Of a stretch of 64,000 nt of DNA, positions 33,529-43,546 are shown piece after piece (the stretch's first letter is position 1; each line of letters opens with the position of its first letter). Position numbers and translations under genes: made by a program. Source of the stretch: Enterocola sp045654205 (lineage in GTDB: Bacteria; Bacteroidota; Bacteroidia; Bacteroidales; Paludibacteraceae); the NCBI GenBank assembly GCA_045654205.1, contig JAZOMZ010000028.1, forward strand, positions 84,297-148,296, written 5' to 3'. The notes beneath the pieces were generated by a model, which saw only the letters and a list, made by a program, of their open reading frames with translations, was not told the DNA's origin and ran no database searches.

Positions 33529-34875
33529 ATGGAAGAGATAAAAATTAACTTCAAGAGAAAGATTTATGACACTATGCTTAAATGGAAACAAGAGCGTAAT
33601 GGTGATACTGCGTTGCTTATACAAGGAGCTCGTCGTATTGGTAAATCAACCATAGCAGAAGAATTTGCAAAAAATGAATATAAGTCTTATATCCTTATAG
33701 ATTTCTCAAAGGTATCTAAGGAGGTAAGAGATTTGTTTAATGATATCTCAGATCTTAATTATCTATTCCTTAGATTGCAATTTATTTTTCAAACTCAACT
33801 ACACGAGAGAGAGTCTGTTATTATTTTTGACGAAGTACAACTTCAGCCATTAGCACGACAAGCAATTAAGCATCTTGTAAAAGATCATAGATACGACTAT
33901 ATAGAGACAGGTTCTTTAATATCTGTAAAATCTAAAAGTAAGAATATAATTATTCCAAGTGAAGAAACAAAAGTGGATATGTATCCCATGGATTATGAAG
34001 AATTTAGGTGGGCATTAGGTGATACTACAACAATTCCTTTGTTGCGTTCTGCTTTTGAAAATAAAACTCCGCTAGGAGATGCTGTTCATCGTAAACTTAT
34101 GAAGGATTTTCGTCTTTATATGCTTGTAGGAGGTATGCCTCAGGCTGTAGTTGCATATATAAAGACTAATAATTTTACTGCAGTAGATTTGGCTAAACGT
34201 GATATTATTTCTTTATACGAAGAAGATTTCGGAAAGATAGATGAATCGGGTAGAGCAAAAGCAATGTATGATGCCATTCCTGCGCAGTTATGTAAAAATG
34301 CTATGAGATATCAAGTAGCAAGTGCAATACCAGACGAGAAAGCCGATAGGGTGAATAATATCCTTAAGGATATGGATGACTCTAAAACTGTGAATATAGC
34401 ATATCATTGCGATGACCCAAATGTGGGATTGGCTTTGACAAAGAATCAAGAATGTTTCAAGATGTATGCATCAGATACTGGTCTTTTTGTTACTCTAGCT
34501 TTTATGGATAATGAAATTACGGAAAATGTAATTTATGAAAAACTTCTTAATGATAAATTAAGCACAAATTTGGGTTATGTATATGAGAATGTAATAGCTC
34601 AAATGCTAAGAGCAACAGGTAAGAATTTGTTTTATCATACTATTCCGTATGCAGAAGGAAAGAAATATTATGAAATAGATTTCTTGATTACTGATAAACA
34701 TAAAATATCACCTATTGAAGTGAAATCTTCAGGTTATAAAACTCATAAATCATTAGATGAATTTTGTACTAAATTCTCTGAACGTGTAATGAACAAATAT
34801 TTAATATATACCAAGGACTATAAACGTGAAAATGGAGTGGATTATATTCCTGTTTATATGACAATGTTTTTATAG
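33529..34875 (+). CDS. AAA ATPase with DUF4143 domain
   Basis: A 448-residue protein. Walker A is GARRIGKST (33-41) and Walker B is SVIIFDEVQ (about 98-106). The DUF4143 region follows (about 200-440). Near the end, YYEIDFLI and then ISPIEVKSSGYKTHKS give the Asp and Glu-x-Lys of a PD-(D/E)XK nuclease-like fold. Such ATPases are common, often mobile, and multi-copy in Bacteroidetes; their biochemical role is not settled. It has its own promoter and stands between repeat DNA and topB. Confidence 0.85.
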   Translation: MEEIKINFKRKIYDTMLKWKQERNGDTALLIQGARRIGKSTIAEEFAKNEYKSYILIDFSKVSKEVRDLFNDISDLNYLFLRLQFIFQTQLHERESVIIFDEVQLQPLARQAIKHLVKDHRYDYIETGSLISVKSKSKNIIIPSEETKVDMYPMDYEEFRWALGDTTTIPLLRSAFENKTPLGDAVHRKLMKDFRLYMLVGGMPQAVVAYIKTNNFTAVDLAKRDIISLYEEDFGKIDESGRAKAMYDAIPAQLCKNAMRYQVASAIPDEKADRVNNILKDMDDSKTVNIAYHCDDPNVGLALTKNQECFKMYASDTGLFVTLAFMDNEITENVIYEKLLNDKLSTNLGYVYENVIAQMLRATGKNLFYHTIPYAEGKKYYEIDFLITDKHKISPIEVKSSGYKTHKSLDEFCTKFSERVMNKYLIYTKDYKRENGVDYIPVYMTMFL

Positions 34876-34910
34876 TATAAAATACTATCCTAATTAATTT
34901 TTAATTCTAA

Positions 34911-37304
34911 ATGAAAGTAATATTAGCAGAAAAACCTTCGGTAGCAAAAGATATAGCCAGAGTATTGGGCGTGAAGACAAAGAAAGACGGCTATATGGAG
35001 GGCAATGGGTATCAGGTAACTTGGGCATTCGGACACTTAATATCACTAGCAGATCCGGGTGTGTATGGCTATGAAAAATGGCTAAAAGAAGACCTTCCTA
35101 TGTTGCCTTCATTTTTCATATACAAACCTACAGAAGACGAAGGTGCGAAAAAGCAGCTAGACACCATAGAAAGACTTTTCAATGAAGCAGATAGCCTAAT
35201 CTGTGCCACTGATGCCGGCCGCGAAGGTGAGGCAATATTCCGTTATATTTACAACGATAGTAAATGCAACAAACCATTCGAACGCCTTTGGATTTCGTCA
35301 ATGACCGACGAAGCCATACTAGAAGGCTTTGCAAATCTAAAGCCAGGCACAGAATATGACAATCTATATTTTTCAGCACGTAGCCGCAATGAAGCCGACT
35401 GGCTAGTGGGGATGAATGCCACACGTGCTCTAACATTGGCTTCTCGTAGCAAAAAAGCCCTTTCGCTTGGTCGCGTGCAAACGCCAACGCTTGCACTTAT
35501 CTGTAAGCGTTGGAAAGAACATACCGACTTCAATCCAGAGCCTTTCTACACCGTTGAAACACAACTTTTTGCAGAAAACCAAAGCTTTGTGGCACGTTAT
35601 CCAGAGCGTTTTATGCAAAAGGAAAAGGCAGAAGCACTTGCTGCACTTATCACTCCTACAGTAACTGTGGTTGACAAACAAATTAAGCAAAAGCAAGAAA
35701 AAGCACCACTGCCTTTCGACCTTACTTCACTTCAGGCAGAAGCCAACAGACGTTTCAACCTAGGTGCTCAACAAACACTAGACATAGTGCAAGCCCTATA
35801 CGAACGCCACAAAATGCTTACATATCCACGTACAGGTAGCCGTTACTTAGGCGATGACATGCTTGCTGAGGTGCAAAAGAAACTAGGCGCTTTAAAGGAA
35901 AATAACTTTGGCAACTCTTATATTTCTGCCATTGAAACCCTTGAAAAAGGCAAACTAAACAAGGCTTGTTTCGATAGCAAACAACTTACAGACCACCATG
36001 CTATTATTCCTACCTTTCAGAATATGAAATCATATTCTACACTCACAAAGGAAGAAAAGAATATCTATGAAATGGTTTGTAAACAACTAGTTATGGCACT
36101 TCTTCCAGTTTGTAAAAAAGAAGTTCTTTCATATAAATTTCATTTTTCAGACGACAAAGAACTCCTTGAAGCATCTGGCACAAAGATAAAAGAAGCTGGT
36201 TGGCGTATGGTTTTAGACAAAGATGTGCCAGCAGCAGAAGATACCGAAGCAGAGGACGAGCAAACACTTCCAAATCTTAAACTGCAGGATATAGTAGATG
36301 TGCAGGAAAAACGCATCAAGGAAGGTATGACCAAAAAGCCTGCTCTAATGTCGGAAGCCACTCTGCTTAAAGCGATGGAAACTGCAGGTCGCCAATTAGA
36401 TGACCCAGAAGCCGTGCAAGCTATGAAAGACTGCGGACTTGGCACACCAGCCACACGTGCAAATATCATTGAAACTCTTTACAAACGCAACTATATTGTA
36501 AAAGAAAAGAATAGACTTGTTCCTACCGAGCTAGGTTATCAAGTTTACGAACTTACAAAAGAGCTTCCTATAGGCAACCCATCCCTTACAGGCGAATGGG
36601 AAAAGAAACTCAACCTAATGGCAAAAGGAGAGTATGAATCTGATATTTTCTACAACGAGATTCTTGCCTTTACAAAAGAAGAAACAGCACAAATCCTGTC
36701 TACAGGCGAACAAGTGCAAACACAAGTACTAGACGGAGTGCGTTGTCCTGTATGTGGAGAACGTTTAAAAGAACTTCCTAAGGGGTGGGGATGTGTAGGC
36801 TTTAAAACCACAGGTTGCAAATTTGTACTTTGGAAAGAAATGGCAGGGAAAACTCTTACTGAGAAACACCTACGCCAAATGATTGAAAAAGGTAAATCTG
36901 AGGTGATAAAAGGCTTTAAAAGCAAGAAAGGCACAGACTTCGATGCCCGCGTAAAATATAGCGCAGAAGAGGGTAGAGTAGTGTTCGATTTCACTCCAGA
37001 AGAAATAGGCGAGTGCCCTATCTGTGGAAAAGACATTATAGAAGGCAAACGTGGATTTGGTTGCAGTGGCTATAAAGAAGGCTGTAAGTTTGTTCTTTGG
37101 AAAGAAAAGTCTGGCAAAACAATTACACTTTCGCAAGCGCAACGCTTACTTAAAGGTGAAACTATAGCCCTTAAAGGCTTCACGGCAGAAGATGGTACAA
37201 ACTTCGACTCAAAAATCAAACTTGTGCCTACAGAAGACCCTGCAAATCCATACAAAGTGGACTTTGTAAAAACAGAAAAGAAGACCAAAAAGAAATCGGA
37301 ATAA
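34911..37304 (+). CDS. topB: DNA topoisomerase III
   Basis: A 797-residue type IA topoisomerase. The TOPRIM domain opens with VILAEKPSVAKDIARVLG and has DAGREGE. The catalytic Tyr is in MLTYPRTGSRYL (about 302-313). Two C-terminal zinc-ribbon-like repeats begin CPVCGERL and CPICGKDI, each followed by CxFVLWKE and a GFKSKKGTDFDA/GFTAEDGTNFDS stretch. It decatenates DNA by passing single strands. The N-terminus and length match chromosomal TopB of Bacteroidales; topB is also carried by conjugative elements, but no transfer genes are present here. It converges on murI with a 2-bp gap. Confidence 0.95.
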   Translation: MKVILAEKPSVAKDIARVLGVKTKKDGYMEGNGYQVTWAFGHLISLADPGVYGYEKWLKEDLPMLPSFFIYKPTEDEGAKKQLDTIERLFNEADSLICATDAGREGEAIFRYIYNDSKCNKPFERLWISSMTDEAILEGFANLKPGTEYDNLYFSARSRNEADWLVGMNATRALTLASRSKKALSLGRVQTPTLALICKRWKEHTDFNPEPFYTVETQLFAENQSFVARYPERFMQKEKAEALAALITPTVTVVDKQIKQKQEKAPLPFDLTSLQAEANRRFNLGAQQTLDIVQALYERHKMLTYPRTGSRYLGDDMLAEVQKKLGALKENNFGNSYISAIETLEKGKLNKACFDSKQLTDHHAIIPTFQNMKSYSTLTKEEKNIYEMVCKQLVMALLPVCKKEVLSYKFHFSDDKELLEASGTKIKEAGWRMVLDKDVPAAEDTEAEDEQTLPNLKLQDIVDVQEKRIKEGMTKKPALMSEATLLKAMETAGRQLDDPEAVQAMKDCGLGTPATRANIIETLYKRNYIVKEKNRLVPTELGYQVYELTKELPIGNPSLTGEWEKKLNLMAKGEYESDIFYNEILAFTKEETAQILSTGEQVQTQVLDGVRCPVCGERLKELPKGWGCVGFKTTGCKFVLWKEMAGKTLTEKHLRQMIEKGKSEVIKGFKSKKGTDFDARVKYSAEEGRVVFDFTPEEIGECPICGKDIIEGKRGFGCSGYKEGCKFVLWKEKSGKTITLSQAQRLLKGETIALKGFTAEDGTNFDSKIKLVPTEDPANPYKVDFVKTEKKTKKKSE

Positions 37305-37306
37305 TA

Positions 37307-38122
37307 TTATAGAGTAATGTGGTGAGCTTCTATATTTTCTTGTAAAAAGGCAGACGCAGATTTCTTAAACTTATCTACAGACTCAGTAGTATAGAAAGTA
37401 CACTCACCATTTTTGCTAAGGCGGATTTCCATTTCAGGGTGTCTTAGAAGATAATCTTTAAGCCTATCTGCAATGATAGGTCCTTGAGAAATAATTTGCA
37501 TGTGCTCAGGTACATGCATTTTTATTTTGTCCACAAGTAGTGGATAATGTGTACATGCCAATATCAATGTGTCAATCATTGGGTCGGCACTTAGTAGAAC
37601 ACTGATATACTTTTTCACGAAGTAATCAGCCCCTTCAGAAAGGTGTTCGCCGTTTTCAATAAGTGGTACCCACATAGGGCAAGCCTGTCCTGTAACAACG
37701 ATCTCAGGGAAGATTTTGTTTATTTCAATAGGGTAGGAACCAGACTGAATAGTACCTTCTGTGCCCAGAAGTCCCACGTGAAGTGATTGGGTAAATTCTC
37801 CTACTTTCTCGGCAGTAGGGCGGATAACGCCCAATACTCTTTTCTCAGGAGCAATAATTGGTAGGTCTTTTTGCTGAATAGTGCGTAGTGCTTTTGCCGA
37901 TGCAGTGTTGCAAGCAAGTATAACTAAATCACAATCAAGTTCAAAAAGTTTTTTCACACATTCAAGTGTGTATTGATACACTACTTCAAATGAGCGTGTA
38001 CCATATGGAGTACGAGCATTATCGCCCAAGTAAACATAATCGTACTCAGGCAATAATGCTCGGAATTTTTCTAATATTGTTAAACCTCCGTAGCCAGAAT
38101 CAAAAACACCTATTCGAGCCAT
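37307..38122 (-). CDS. murI: Glutamate racemase
   Basis: A 271-residue enzyme making D-glutamate for peptidoglycan. The start at 38122 (MARIGVFDSGYGG) is preferred over 38134. Both catalytic Cys are visible, in VILACNTASA and LILACTHYPLL, and YLGDNARTPYG is present. It is the last gene of the porG-uppS-bamA-skp-skp-murI array, a neighbourhood shared with Porphyromonas (from memory). Confidence 0.95.
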   Translation of the reverse strand: MARIGVFDSGYGGLTILEKFRALLPEYDYVYLGDNARTPYGTRSFEVVYQYTLECVKKLFELDCDLVILACNTASAKALRTIQQKDLPIIAPEKRVLGVIRPTAEKVGEFTQSLHVGLLGTEGTIQSGSYPIEINKIFPEIVVTGQACPMWVPLIENGEHLSEGADYFVKKYISVLLSADPMIDTLILACTHYPLLVDKIKMHVPEHMQIISQGPIIADRLKDYLLRHPEMEIRLSKNGECTFYTTESVDKFKKSASAFLQENIEAHHITL

Positions 38123-38134
38123 AGAGTCTAACAA

Positions 38135-38641
38135 TTATTGAATGTTAAGTGCTTTTTTGATTAATGGCAATACGTTGTCTGCGCTAGGAGAAACGTATGG
38201 TAATACATTAGTTGAGTTGTCTATAATATATGTGAAACCATTCTCGTCGCCTACTTTTTTGATAGCTTGTTGTAATTTATTAATAATAGGCATCATCAAT
38301 TCTTGTTGTTTTTTCTTGATATTGTTTTCTGCATTTGCAGCAAACTCTTGGATTGATTGTTGTAGGCGTGCAAGTTCAGTTTCTTTATATTGTCTGATTG
38401 CAGGTTCTAGAGATTCTGCAGCGCTAACATACTCTTGATATTTCTTTTCAAACTCTTCTTGAAGTTTTTTGACTTCTGTTTGGAATGTTAGATTCATTTT
38501 TTCTAATTCATTCATTGCTGTGTTATATTCGGGCATAAGTGTAATCACTTCATTAGCATTGAATACACCAATTTTTAGGTTTCCTTGAGCCATTACGGTG
38601 AATGGAAGGAACATAAGTAAAGCAATAATTATCTTTTTCAT
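38135..38641 (-). CDS. Skp/OmpH-family periplasmic chaperone (second copy)
   Basis: A 168-residue protein with a signal peptide (about 1-18, VMAQ). A short beta-part (KIGVFNANEVITLMPEY) precedes a long charged helix pair (about 35-130) and a C-terminal strand (GFTYIIDNSTNVLPYV). This is the jellyfish-like Skp design that holds unfolded outer-membrane proteins for BamA. It is the second of two tandem copies directly downstream of bamA. Confidence 0.9.
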   Translation of the reverse strand: MKKIIIALLMFLPFTVMAQGNLKIGVFNANEVITLMPEYNTAMNELEKMNLTFQTEVKKLQEEFEKKYQEYVSAAESLEPAIRQYKETELARLQQSIQEFAANAENNIKKKQQELMMPIINKLQQAIKKVGDENGFTYIIDNSTNVLPYVSPSADNVLPLIKKALNIQ

Positions 38642-38665
38642 ATTGTAATAGTTTTATTTATTTAA

Positions 38666-39181
38666 TTATTTAGCGTAGCCAAGTTTTGTTAATACTTCAT
38701 CACTAATATCAACAGCAGGATTTGCAAAAAGAATGCTTGGAGAAGAAGCTCTGTCGTCCACACGCATATATTTTTTTGCTTCAGCAATGTCTTTTATAGC
38801 ATTGTAAATTTCTTCTTGGATTGGTTTCATCAAACTTTCACGTTTTTTGTAAAGTTCGCCGTCGTTGCCGAAGTATTTACGTTTAAGTTCTTTAACCTCA
38901 GTTTCTTTGTCAAGAATTTCTTGTGCTCTTTCTTTCTTTTGTTCGTCAGTTAGAAGAACCATTTCTGATTGATAGTTTTTATAAAGTGTTTGGATTTCTG
39001 TGTTTAGAGCAGAAATTTCTTTTTCCCATTTTTTAGAACTTTGTTCTATTTGTTGCATTGCAGATTCGTATGCAGGAATATTTTTCAAGATATATTCCAT
39101 ATCTACTAATGCCCAGTTTTGTGCCATTGCACTAGTCAATGTGCCTAATGCTACGATTGTTAATAATAGAATCTTTTTCAT
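38666..39181 (-). CDS. Skp/OmpH-family periplasmic chaperone (first copy)
   Basis: A 171-residue protein with a signal peptide (about 1-20, AMAQ). It has WALVDMEYILKNIPAY at the mature start, a long Lys/Glu helix hairpin, and an AVDISDEVLTKLGY end. It differs clearly from its tandem neighbour, so the duplication is old. It should chaperone barrel proteins, including the T9SS barrels encoded nearby, to BamA. Confidence 0.9.
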   Translation of the reverse strand: MKKILLLTIVALGTLTSAMAQNWALVDMEYILKNIPAYESAMQQIEQSSKKWEKEISALNTEIQTLYKNYQSEMVLLTDEQKKERAQEILDKETEVKELKRKYFGNDGELYKKRESLMKPIQEEIYNAIKDIAEAKKYMRVDDRASSPSILFANPAVDISDEVLTKLGYAK

Positions 39182-39461
39182 ATATTTTCGTTTTTAAGTT
39201 GTTTACTCAGTTGTTTAGACGATGTTTATGTGTATTGGTTTAAAATTTAGAATTACTCGAAGCTAAAGCTTCTCGTGATTTTAGGCTGCGCTTGGCATAA
39301 CTTTTTTACTCGCTACGTCAAAAAAAACTATCGTTTTTTTAAAAATTAACTCTTATAATTCCTAAATCTAAGTAAACTTATCTTTATGAATTCTAATAGT
39401 TAATTTAAACCTCTACGAGGTTTTGACTACGCTTCGTTTACTAGTTCTGCTCTCGCTTGCA
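39182..39461. other. Intergenic region bamA-skp with short palindromes
   Basis: 280 bp without a gene. Visible items: a perfect palindrome GAAGCTAAAGCTTC (39257-39270); a short hairpin AAACCTC-TAC-GAGGTTT (about 39408-39424) that may end bamA transcripts weakly; and, right after the bamA stop on the minus strand, a purine-rich phrase GTGCAAGCGAGAGCAGAAC that looks like a degenerate dispersed repeat. No clear promoter for the Skp genes was found. Confidence 0.4.
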
Positions 39462-42071
39462 CTAAAATTCTTGTCCAATTACAAAGTGGAACTGACTACC
39501 ACTTACTTGTCCGTTGACTTTGTCGAAACCGTATGCCCAGTCAATACCAAGTAGACCAAACATAGGCATATATACTCGCAAACCTACACCTGCAGACTTC
39601 TTAAGGTCTAGTGGGTTGTAATCTCTATAATCCTTCCAACAGTTACCTGCTTCAGCAAATGCAAGCACCCATACCATAGTGCTCTCTCTCATTACAATAG
39701 GATAACGCAATTCCAAGCTAAATCTAGTATAAATGTTACCAGCTTGGCCACCATCGTCGTAATATGGAGTAAGAGAACCATTTTGATAACCACGAAGTGC
39801 TACGGTTTCTGTAGCATATGTACTGCTATAACCACTCATACCATCACCACCAACCCAGAAGGTTTCAAATGGTGAACGTTTATGAATATTATAATAACCC
39901 AAGAAACCAAATTCTGCACGTCCCATAAGCACAAGTTTATTGTCTTTTGTAAGTGGGAAGAAGAATTTAGACTTGAATTTCACTTTGTAATACTCAATCC
40001 ATTTATATTTTTCTTGCATAGTGGCATTTTCATAATCTACACCATCCCATGCAGAATAAGGTGGAGTAAGAGCCACAGAAAGCGATATATCAGAACCTCT
40101 ACTAGGGTAAATAGGTTGGTCTAGAGAGTTACGAGACAATACTGCAGAAATATTGAAGTTGTTTGCAATACCATCTGTTAGAGCAAAATAACTCCAGTTA
40201 CTTAAGTTGTAGTTTAAGTATGCTACTTGACCATACAATGTGAAATAGTCGTCTGGCCAATTTAATCTTGTACCAATACCTGCAGTAATACCTAAAGTTT
40301 TAATATACTTATCTGGATCGTAGTCGTATGAATACCATGAATTGTCGCCATAATAAGAATTACTATAGTTGTAACTATATGTGCTACTTACACCAGATTG
40401 GATAGAATAGTATGCAGAGAAACTAAATGTGTTTGGACGTTTGCCCCCAAGCCAAGGCTCTGTAAATGATAAACTATAAGCTTGATAATACAAACCATTG
40501 GTTTGAGCACTAATAGAAAGTGTTTGACCATCACCTTGTGGTAGTGGACGATATTTCTTAAAGTTGAATAGGTTCTTAAGTGAGAAGTTTGTAAATTTCA
40601 AACGAAGAATACCTACAACACCAGTTTGACCCCAACCAGCAGAAAGTTCTATTTGGTCGTTGCGTTTAGATTCCAATACATAGGTTAAATCTACGGTGCC
40701 ATTTTCTGGGTCTGGAACAGTTTTAATGTCCATTTTTCCTGGTTCTGCAGAGAAGTGACCAGTGGCAGCAAGCTCACGCATAGAACGCATAATGTCAGAT
40801 TTACTAAATAAATCTCCAGGTTTAGTTCTAAGTTCGCGTCTTACAACTTGTTCGTAAAGGTATTCGCTACCCTCAATGTTAACTCTATTGATAGTAGCTT
40901 GTCTACCTTCTATTATACGTATTTCTAGGTCGATAGAATCCTTGTAAATATTGGTTTCTACTGTTTGAAGATTGAAGAATAGATAACCATTGTCTAGGTA
41001 AAGGTTACTTACACAATCATCATCTATATTTAATCTCTCGTCTAGCTTCTTTTTATTATAGATGTCGCCTTTCTTTAAACCCAAAACTAGATTTAGATAA
41101 TCTGTATTGTAAATAGTGTTACCAATCCAGTTTATATTTCTAATTTTATATTGTTGACCTTCGTTTACTTTAATATAAACGTTTACATATTTCTTCTTGT
41201 CTGTACTTTTTGTCGTGTCAGCGAAAACACTATCACATAGGATTTCTGCATCTCTATAACCAAGTTCGTTATATTTGTCAATAAGTAGAACTTTGTCATT
41301 TTTATATTCTTCTGGAATGAACTTTTTACTTCTAAAAATGTTCATTATATTATTTCTGTCATTTGTTTTTTTCATGGCACGGTCCAATTTCTTATCAGAA
41401 ACTTGATCATTACCTTCAAAAATCAAATGATTAACTCTGGTTTTTGCTCCTTTATCTATTCTAATATCTACGATTGTTTCAGCACCTTCTTCCTCGCGTG
41501 GAGTGATAGAGGCCTTAACATAATAATAACCTTTTTCTTGGTAATATTTGATTATAAATCTTTTAGCTTTATCAATAGAGTATGGAGTGATTTGACCTCC
41601 TTTGCTAAGTCCCATGCCTTTCTCAATCTCTTCTATTTCTTTTTTCTTAGCACCTAAAAAGTTAATTTGAGAAATTTTTGGACGTTGGTCTAAGTGAATG
41701 TTTAACCATACTTCTCTGCCTCTAATTGCCGCAATTTCTACTCTAACGTCTTTAAATAAACCTTGTTTCCAGAAGCGTTTAACAACATTAGAAATGTCAT
41801 CGCTAGGGATAGTGATTTTCTCTCCTTTTTTAAGTCCAGAATAACCAATAAGCACATAGTCTTCATAGTTGTTCTTGCCAGATGTAGTAATTTCAGAAAT
41901 GATATATTCCTGTGGATGAGAGTAGTTTACTTCAGGGATTTCTTCGCCAGAAAGTACATTGGTCACCTCTGTAGTAGATATACTATCAGTATTCACCACT
42001 TGAGCCAATGCATTGCTAGCCGTTAGCAGTAAAAGCAGGTTTATAAATATTAATCTTAGATACGAGTTCAT
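39462..42071 (-). CDS. bamA: Outer-membrane assembly factor BamA (Omp85)
   Basis: An 869-residue protein. After a signal peptide come five POTRA-type repeats (about 50-480), e.g. VRVEIAAIRGREVWLNIHL and EGNDQVSDKKLDRAMKK, then the barrel (about 490-869), including the VALRGYQNGSL phrase (VRGF-like motif of lid loop 6) and a final QFHFVIGQEF strand ending in Phe. It folds and inserts outer-membrane beta-barrels. The gene lies between uppS and the two skp genes; co-expression with porG suggests a link to T9SS barrel assembly (inference). Confidence 0.95.
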   Translation of the reverse strand: MNSYLRLIFINLLLLLTASNALAQVVNTDSISTTEVTNVLSGEEIPEVNYSHPQEYIISEITTSGKNNYEDYVLIGYSGLKKGEKITIPSDDISNVVKRFWKQGLFKDVRVEIAAIRGREVWLNIHLDQRPKISQINFLGAKKKEIEEIEKGMGLSKGGQITPYSIDKAKRFIIKYYQEKGYYYVKASITPREEEGAETIVDIRIDKGAKTRVNHLIFEGNDQVSDKKLDRAMKKTNDRNNIMNIFRSKKFIPEEYKNDKVLLIDKYNELGYRDAEILCDSVFADTTKSTDKKKYVNVYIKVNEGQQYKIRNINWIGNTIYNTDYLNLVLGLKKGDIYNKKKLDERLNIDDDCVSNLYLDNGYLFFNLQTVETNIYKDSIDLEIRIIEGRQATINRVNIEGSEYLYEQVVRRELRTKPGDLFSKSDIMRSMRELAATGHFSAEPGKMDIKTVPDPENGTVDLTYVLESKRNDQIELSAGWGQTGVVGILRLKFTNFSLKNLFNFKKYRPLPQGDGQTLSISAQTNGLYYQAYSLSFTEPWLGGKRPNTFSFSAYYSIQSGVSSTYSYNYSNSYYGDNSWYSYDYDPDKYIKTLGITAGIGTRLNWPDDYFTLYGQVAYLNYNLSNWSYFALTDGIANNFNISAVLSRNSLDQPIYPSRGSDISLSVALTPPYSAWDGVDYENATMQEKYKWIEYYKVKFKSKFFFPLTKDNKLVLMGRAEFGFLGYYNIHKRSPFETFWVGGDGMSGYSSTYATETVALRGYQNGSLTPYYDDGGQAGNIYTRFSLELRYPIVMRESTMVWVLAFAEAGNCWKDYRDYNPLDLKKSAGVGLRVYMPMFGLLGIDWAYGFDKVNGQVSGSQFHFVIGQEF

Positions 42072-42078
42072 TCCCTGC

Positions 42079-42825
42079 TTATTTTGTTATTTGTTCACTA
42101 GTTTTGCCAAAACGGCGTTCTCTAGATTGGTAATTTACTATTGCTTTATATAGATCTTCTTTTTGGAAGTCAGGCCATAGAACTTCTGTAAAATAAAGTT
42201 CGCTATAAGCAATTTGCCATAGGAGGAAGTTACTAATTCTATATTCGCCACTTGTTCTAATAAGAAGTTCTGGATCTGGAATGTTTTTGGTGCACATATA
42301 GCTAGAAATAAGCTCTTCTGTTATTTCTTCTGCTTTGATAGTGCCAGCAGCAATGTCTTTTGCTATGTCTTGTGTAGCTTTTGTGATTTCCCAACGAGAA
42401 GAGTAGCTAAGTGCCAATACCAATGTTAGACCTGTATTATCTTTTGTTGTTTCTATGCAAGCTTGAAGTCTTTTTCTAACATCTTCTGGCATACGAGAAT
42501 TGTCGCCAATGCTCAGAAGTCTGACATTGTTTTTATTTAGGGTAGGGGTCTCCGCCTCAATTGTGTGAATAAGCAGACTCATTAAACCCTTAACTTCTTC
42601 TTCTGGACGATTCCAGTTTTCTGTAGAAAATGCATACAATGTAAGGAACTTGATGCCCAATTCTGCCGCAGCTTCTGTTACTGCACGCACAGAACTCACA
42701 CCGTTGTTGTGACCAAACAAACGAAGTTTTCCTTGTTTCTTTGCCCAACGACCATTACCATCCATGATAATTGCCACGTGTGATGGTAAATTTTGCATGT
42801 TTATTTGTTCCTTAAATGTGTTCAT
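42079..42825 (-). CDS. uppS: Undecaprenyl pyrophosphate synthase (cis-prenyltransferase)
   Basis: A 248-residue enzyme from the ATG at 42825, one base after the porG stop. It condenses isopentenyl-PP into the C55 carrier lipid. HVAIIMDGNGRWAKKQGKLR holds the catalytic Asp and diphosphate site; STENWNRP, LALSYSSRWE and the C-terminal PDPELLIRTSGEYRISNF are canonical. Confidence 0.95.
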   Translation of the reverse strand: MNTFKEQINMQNLPSHVAIIMDGNGRWAKKQGKLRLFGHNNGVSSVRAVTEAAAELGIKFLTLYAFSTENWNRPEEEVKGLMSLLIHTIEAETPTLNKNNVRLLSIGDNSRMPEDVRKRLQACIETTKDNTGLTLVLALSYSSRWEITKATQDIAKDIAAGTIKAEEITEELISSYMCTKNIPDPELLIRTSGEYRISNFLLWQIAYSELYFTEVLWPDFQKEDLYKAIVNYQSRERRFGKTSEQITK

Positions 42826-42826
42826 G

Positions 42827-43534
42827 TTATCTACAATATTTTTTTGTATCAAATAAGTTCACAGAAAGTGAAATGTTTGCTAATGAATAAAAGTCTGTGT
42901 CTAAGAATCCAACCTTTGGAGCTCCGGTAGGATTGTTTAAAATTTTGTTATTGTCATTTGTTACATCAAACTTATCTGTAAATAGTTTGTGAATACTCCA
43001 TTGAATGCTTAAAGTCAATCTTTTGTTGATTTTCCATTTGCCACCAATGGCAACAGGAATAGAAAATTCAAACATATTAGCACCACCATATAAGTCGTTG
43101 TATGCGCATAACCCAACGCCTATAAGAATATATGGGGTGGCTTCAAATTTCTTTTTATAATAAGTATTTTCGCCAATATCTAGGAAGTTAAACTCTACTG
43201 CAGCTTGAATATCTACAAAACCTCTCTCAAATGTGGCGTATGGTTGTCCATTTGGCAGAATATATCCAAAGTCTCTTGTGTCTCCCTCTACTTTTGCGTA
43301 GTTTACATCTAGTTTTACTGCCCATCTAGAATCTATATTGTATCTATAAAATGCACCAGCAGTCCATTGTGCTCTGTTGAATGGGGTAACGTGATTTGCA
43401 TCTCCTAGATAAAAGGCTGTTCCGCCAGATAGCCCAAGTTCATGGTTATATTCAGCATGACAGAAACTATAGCATAAACACATAAGAGATAGTAAAACAT
43501 AAATTCTCTTATGATTTTTAATGTTTAAATTCAT
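42827..43534 (-). CDS. porG: T9SS outer-membrane barrel PorG (DUF6089)
   Basis: A 235-residue protein with a signal peptide (about 1-27, SFCHAEY), then GLSGGTAFYLGDAN and an array of amphipathic strands (about eight) ending in LANISLSVNLFDTKK. Content and position directly before uppS and bamA match DUF6089, to which P. gingivalis PorG belongs as I recall; PorG associates with the PorK/PorN ring. The name rests on synteny as much as on sequence. It has a leader element shared with porP (43547-43577). Confidence 0.72.
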   Translation of the reverse strand: MNLNIKNHKRIYVLLSLMCLCYSFCHAEYNHELGLSGGTAFYLGDANHVTPFNRAQWTAGAFYRYNIDSRWAVKLDVNYAKVEGDTRDFGYILPNGQPYATFERGFVDIQAAVEFNFLDIGENTYYKKKFEATPYILIGVGLCAYNDLYGGANMFEFSIPVAIGGKWKINKRLTLSIQWSIHKLFTDKFDVTNDNNKILNNPTGAPKVGFLDTDFYSLANISLSVNLFDTKKYCR

Positions 43535-43546
43535 AAATTTTAATTA

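Noticed and set aside
34911..37304. topB as a marker of a conjugative transposon
   Set aside because: No transfer, relaxase or integrase genes are next to it; it fits an ordinary chromosomal copy.
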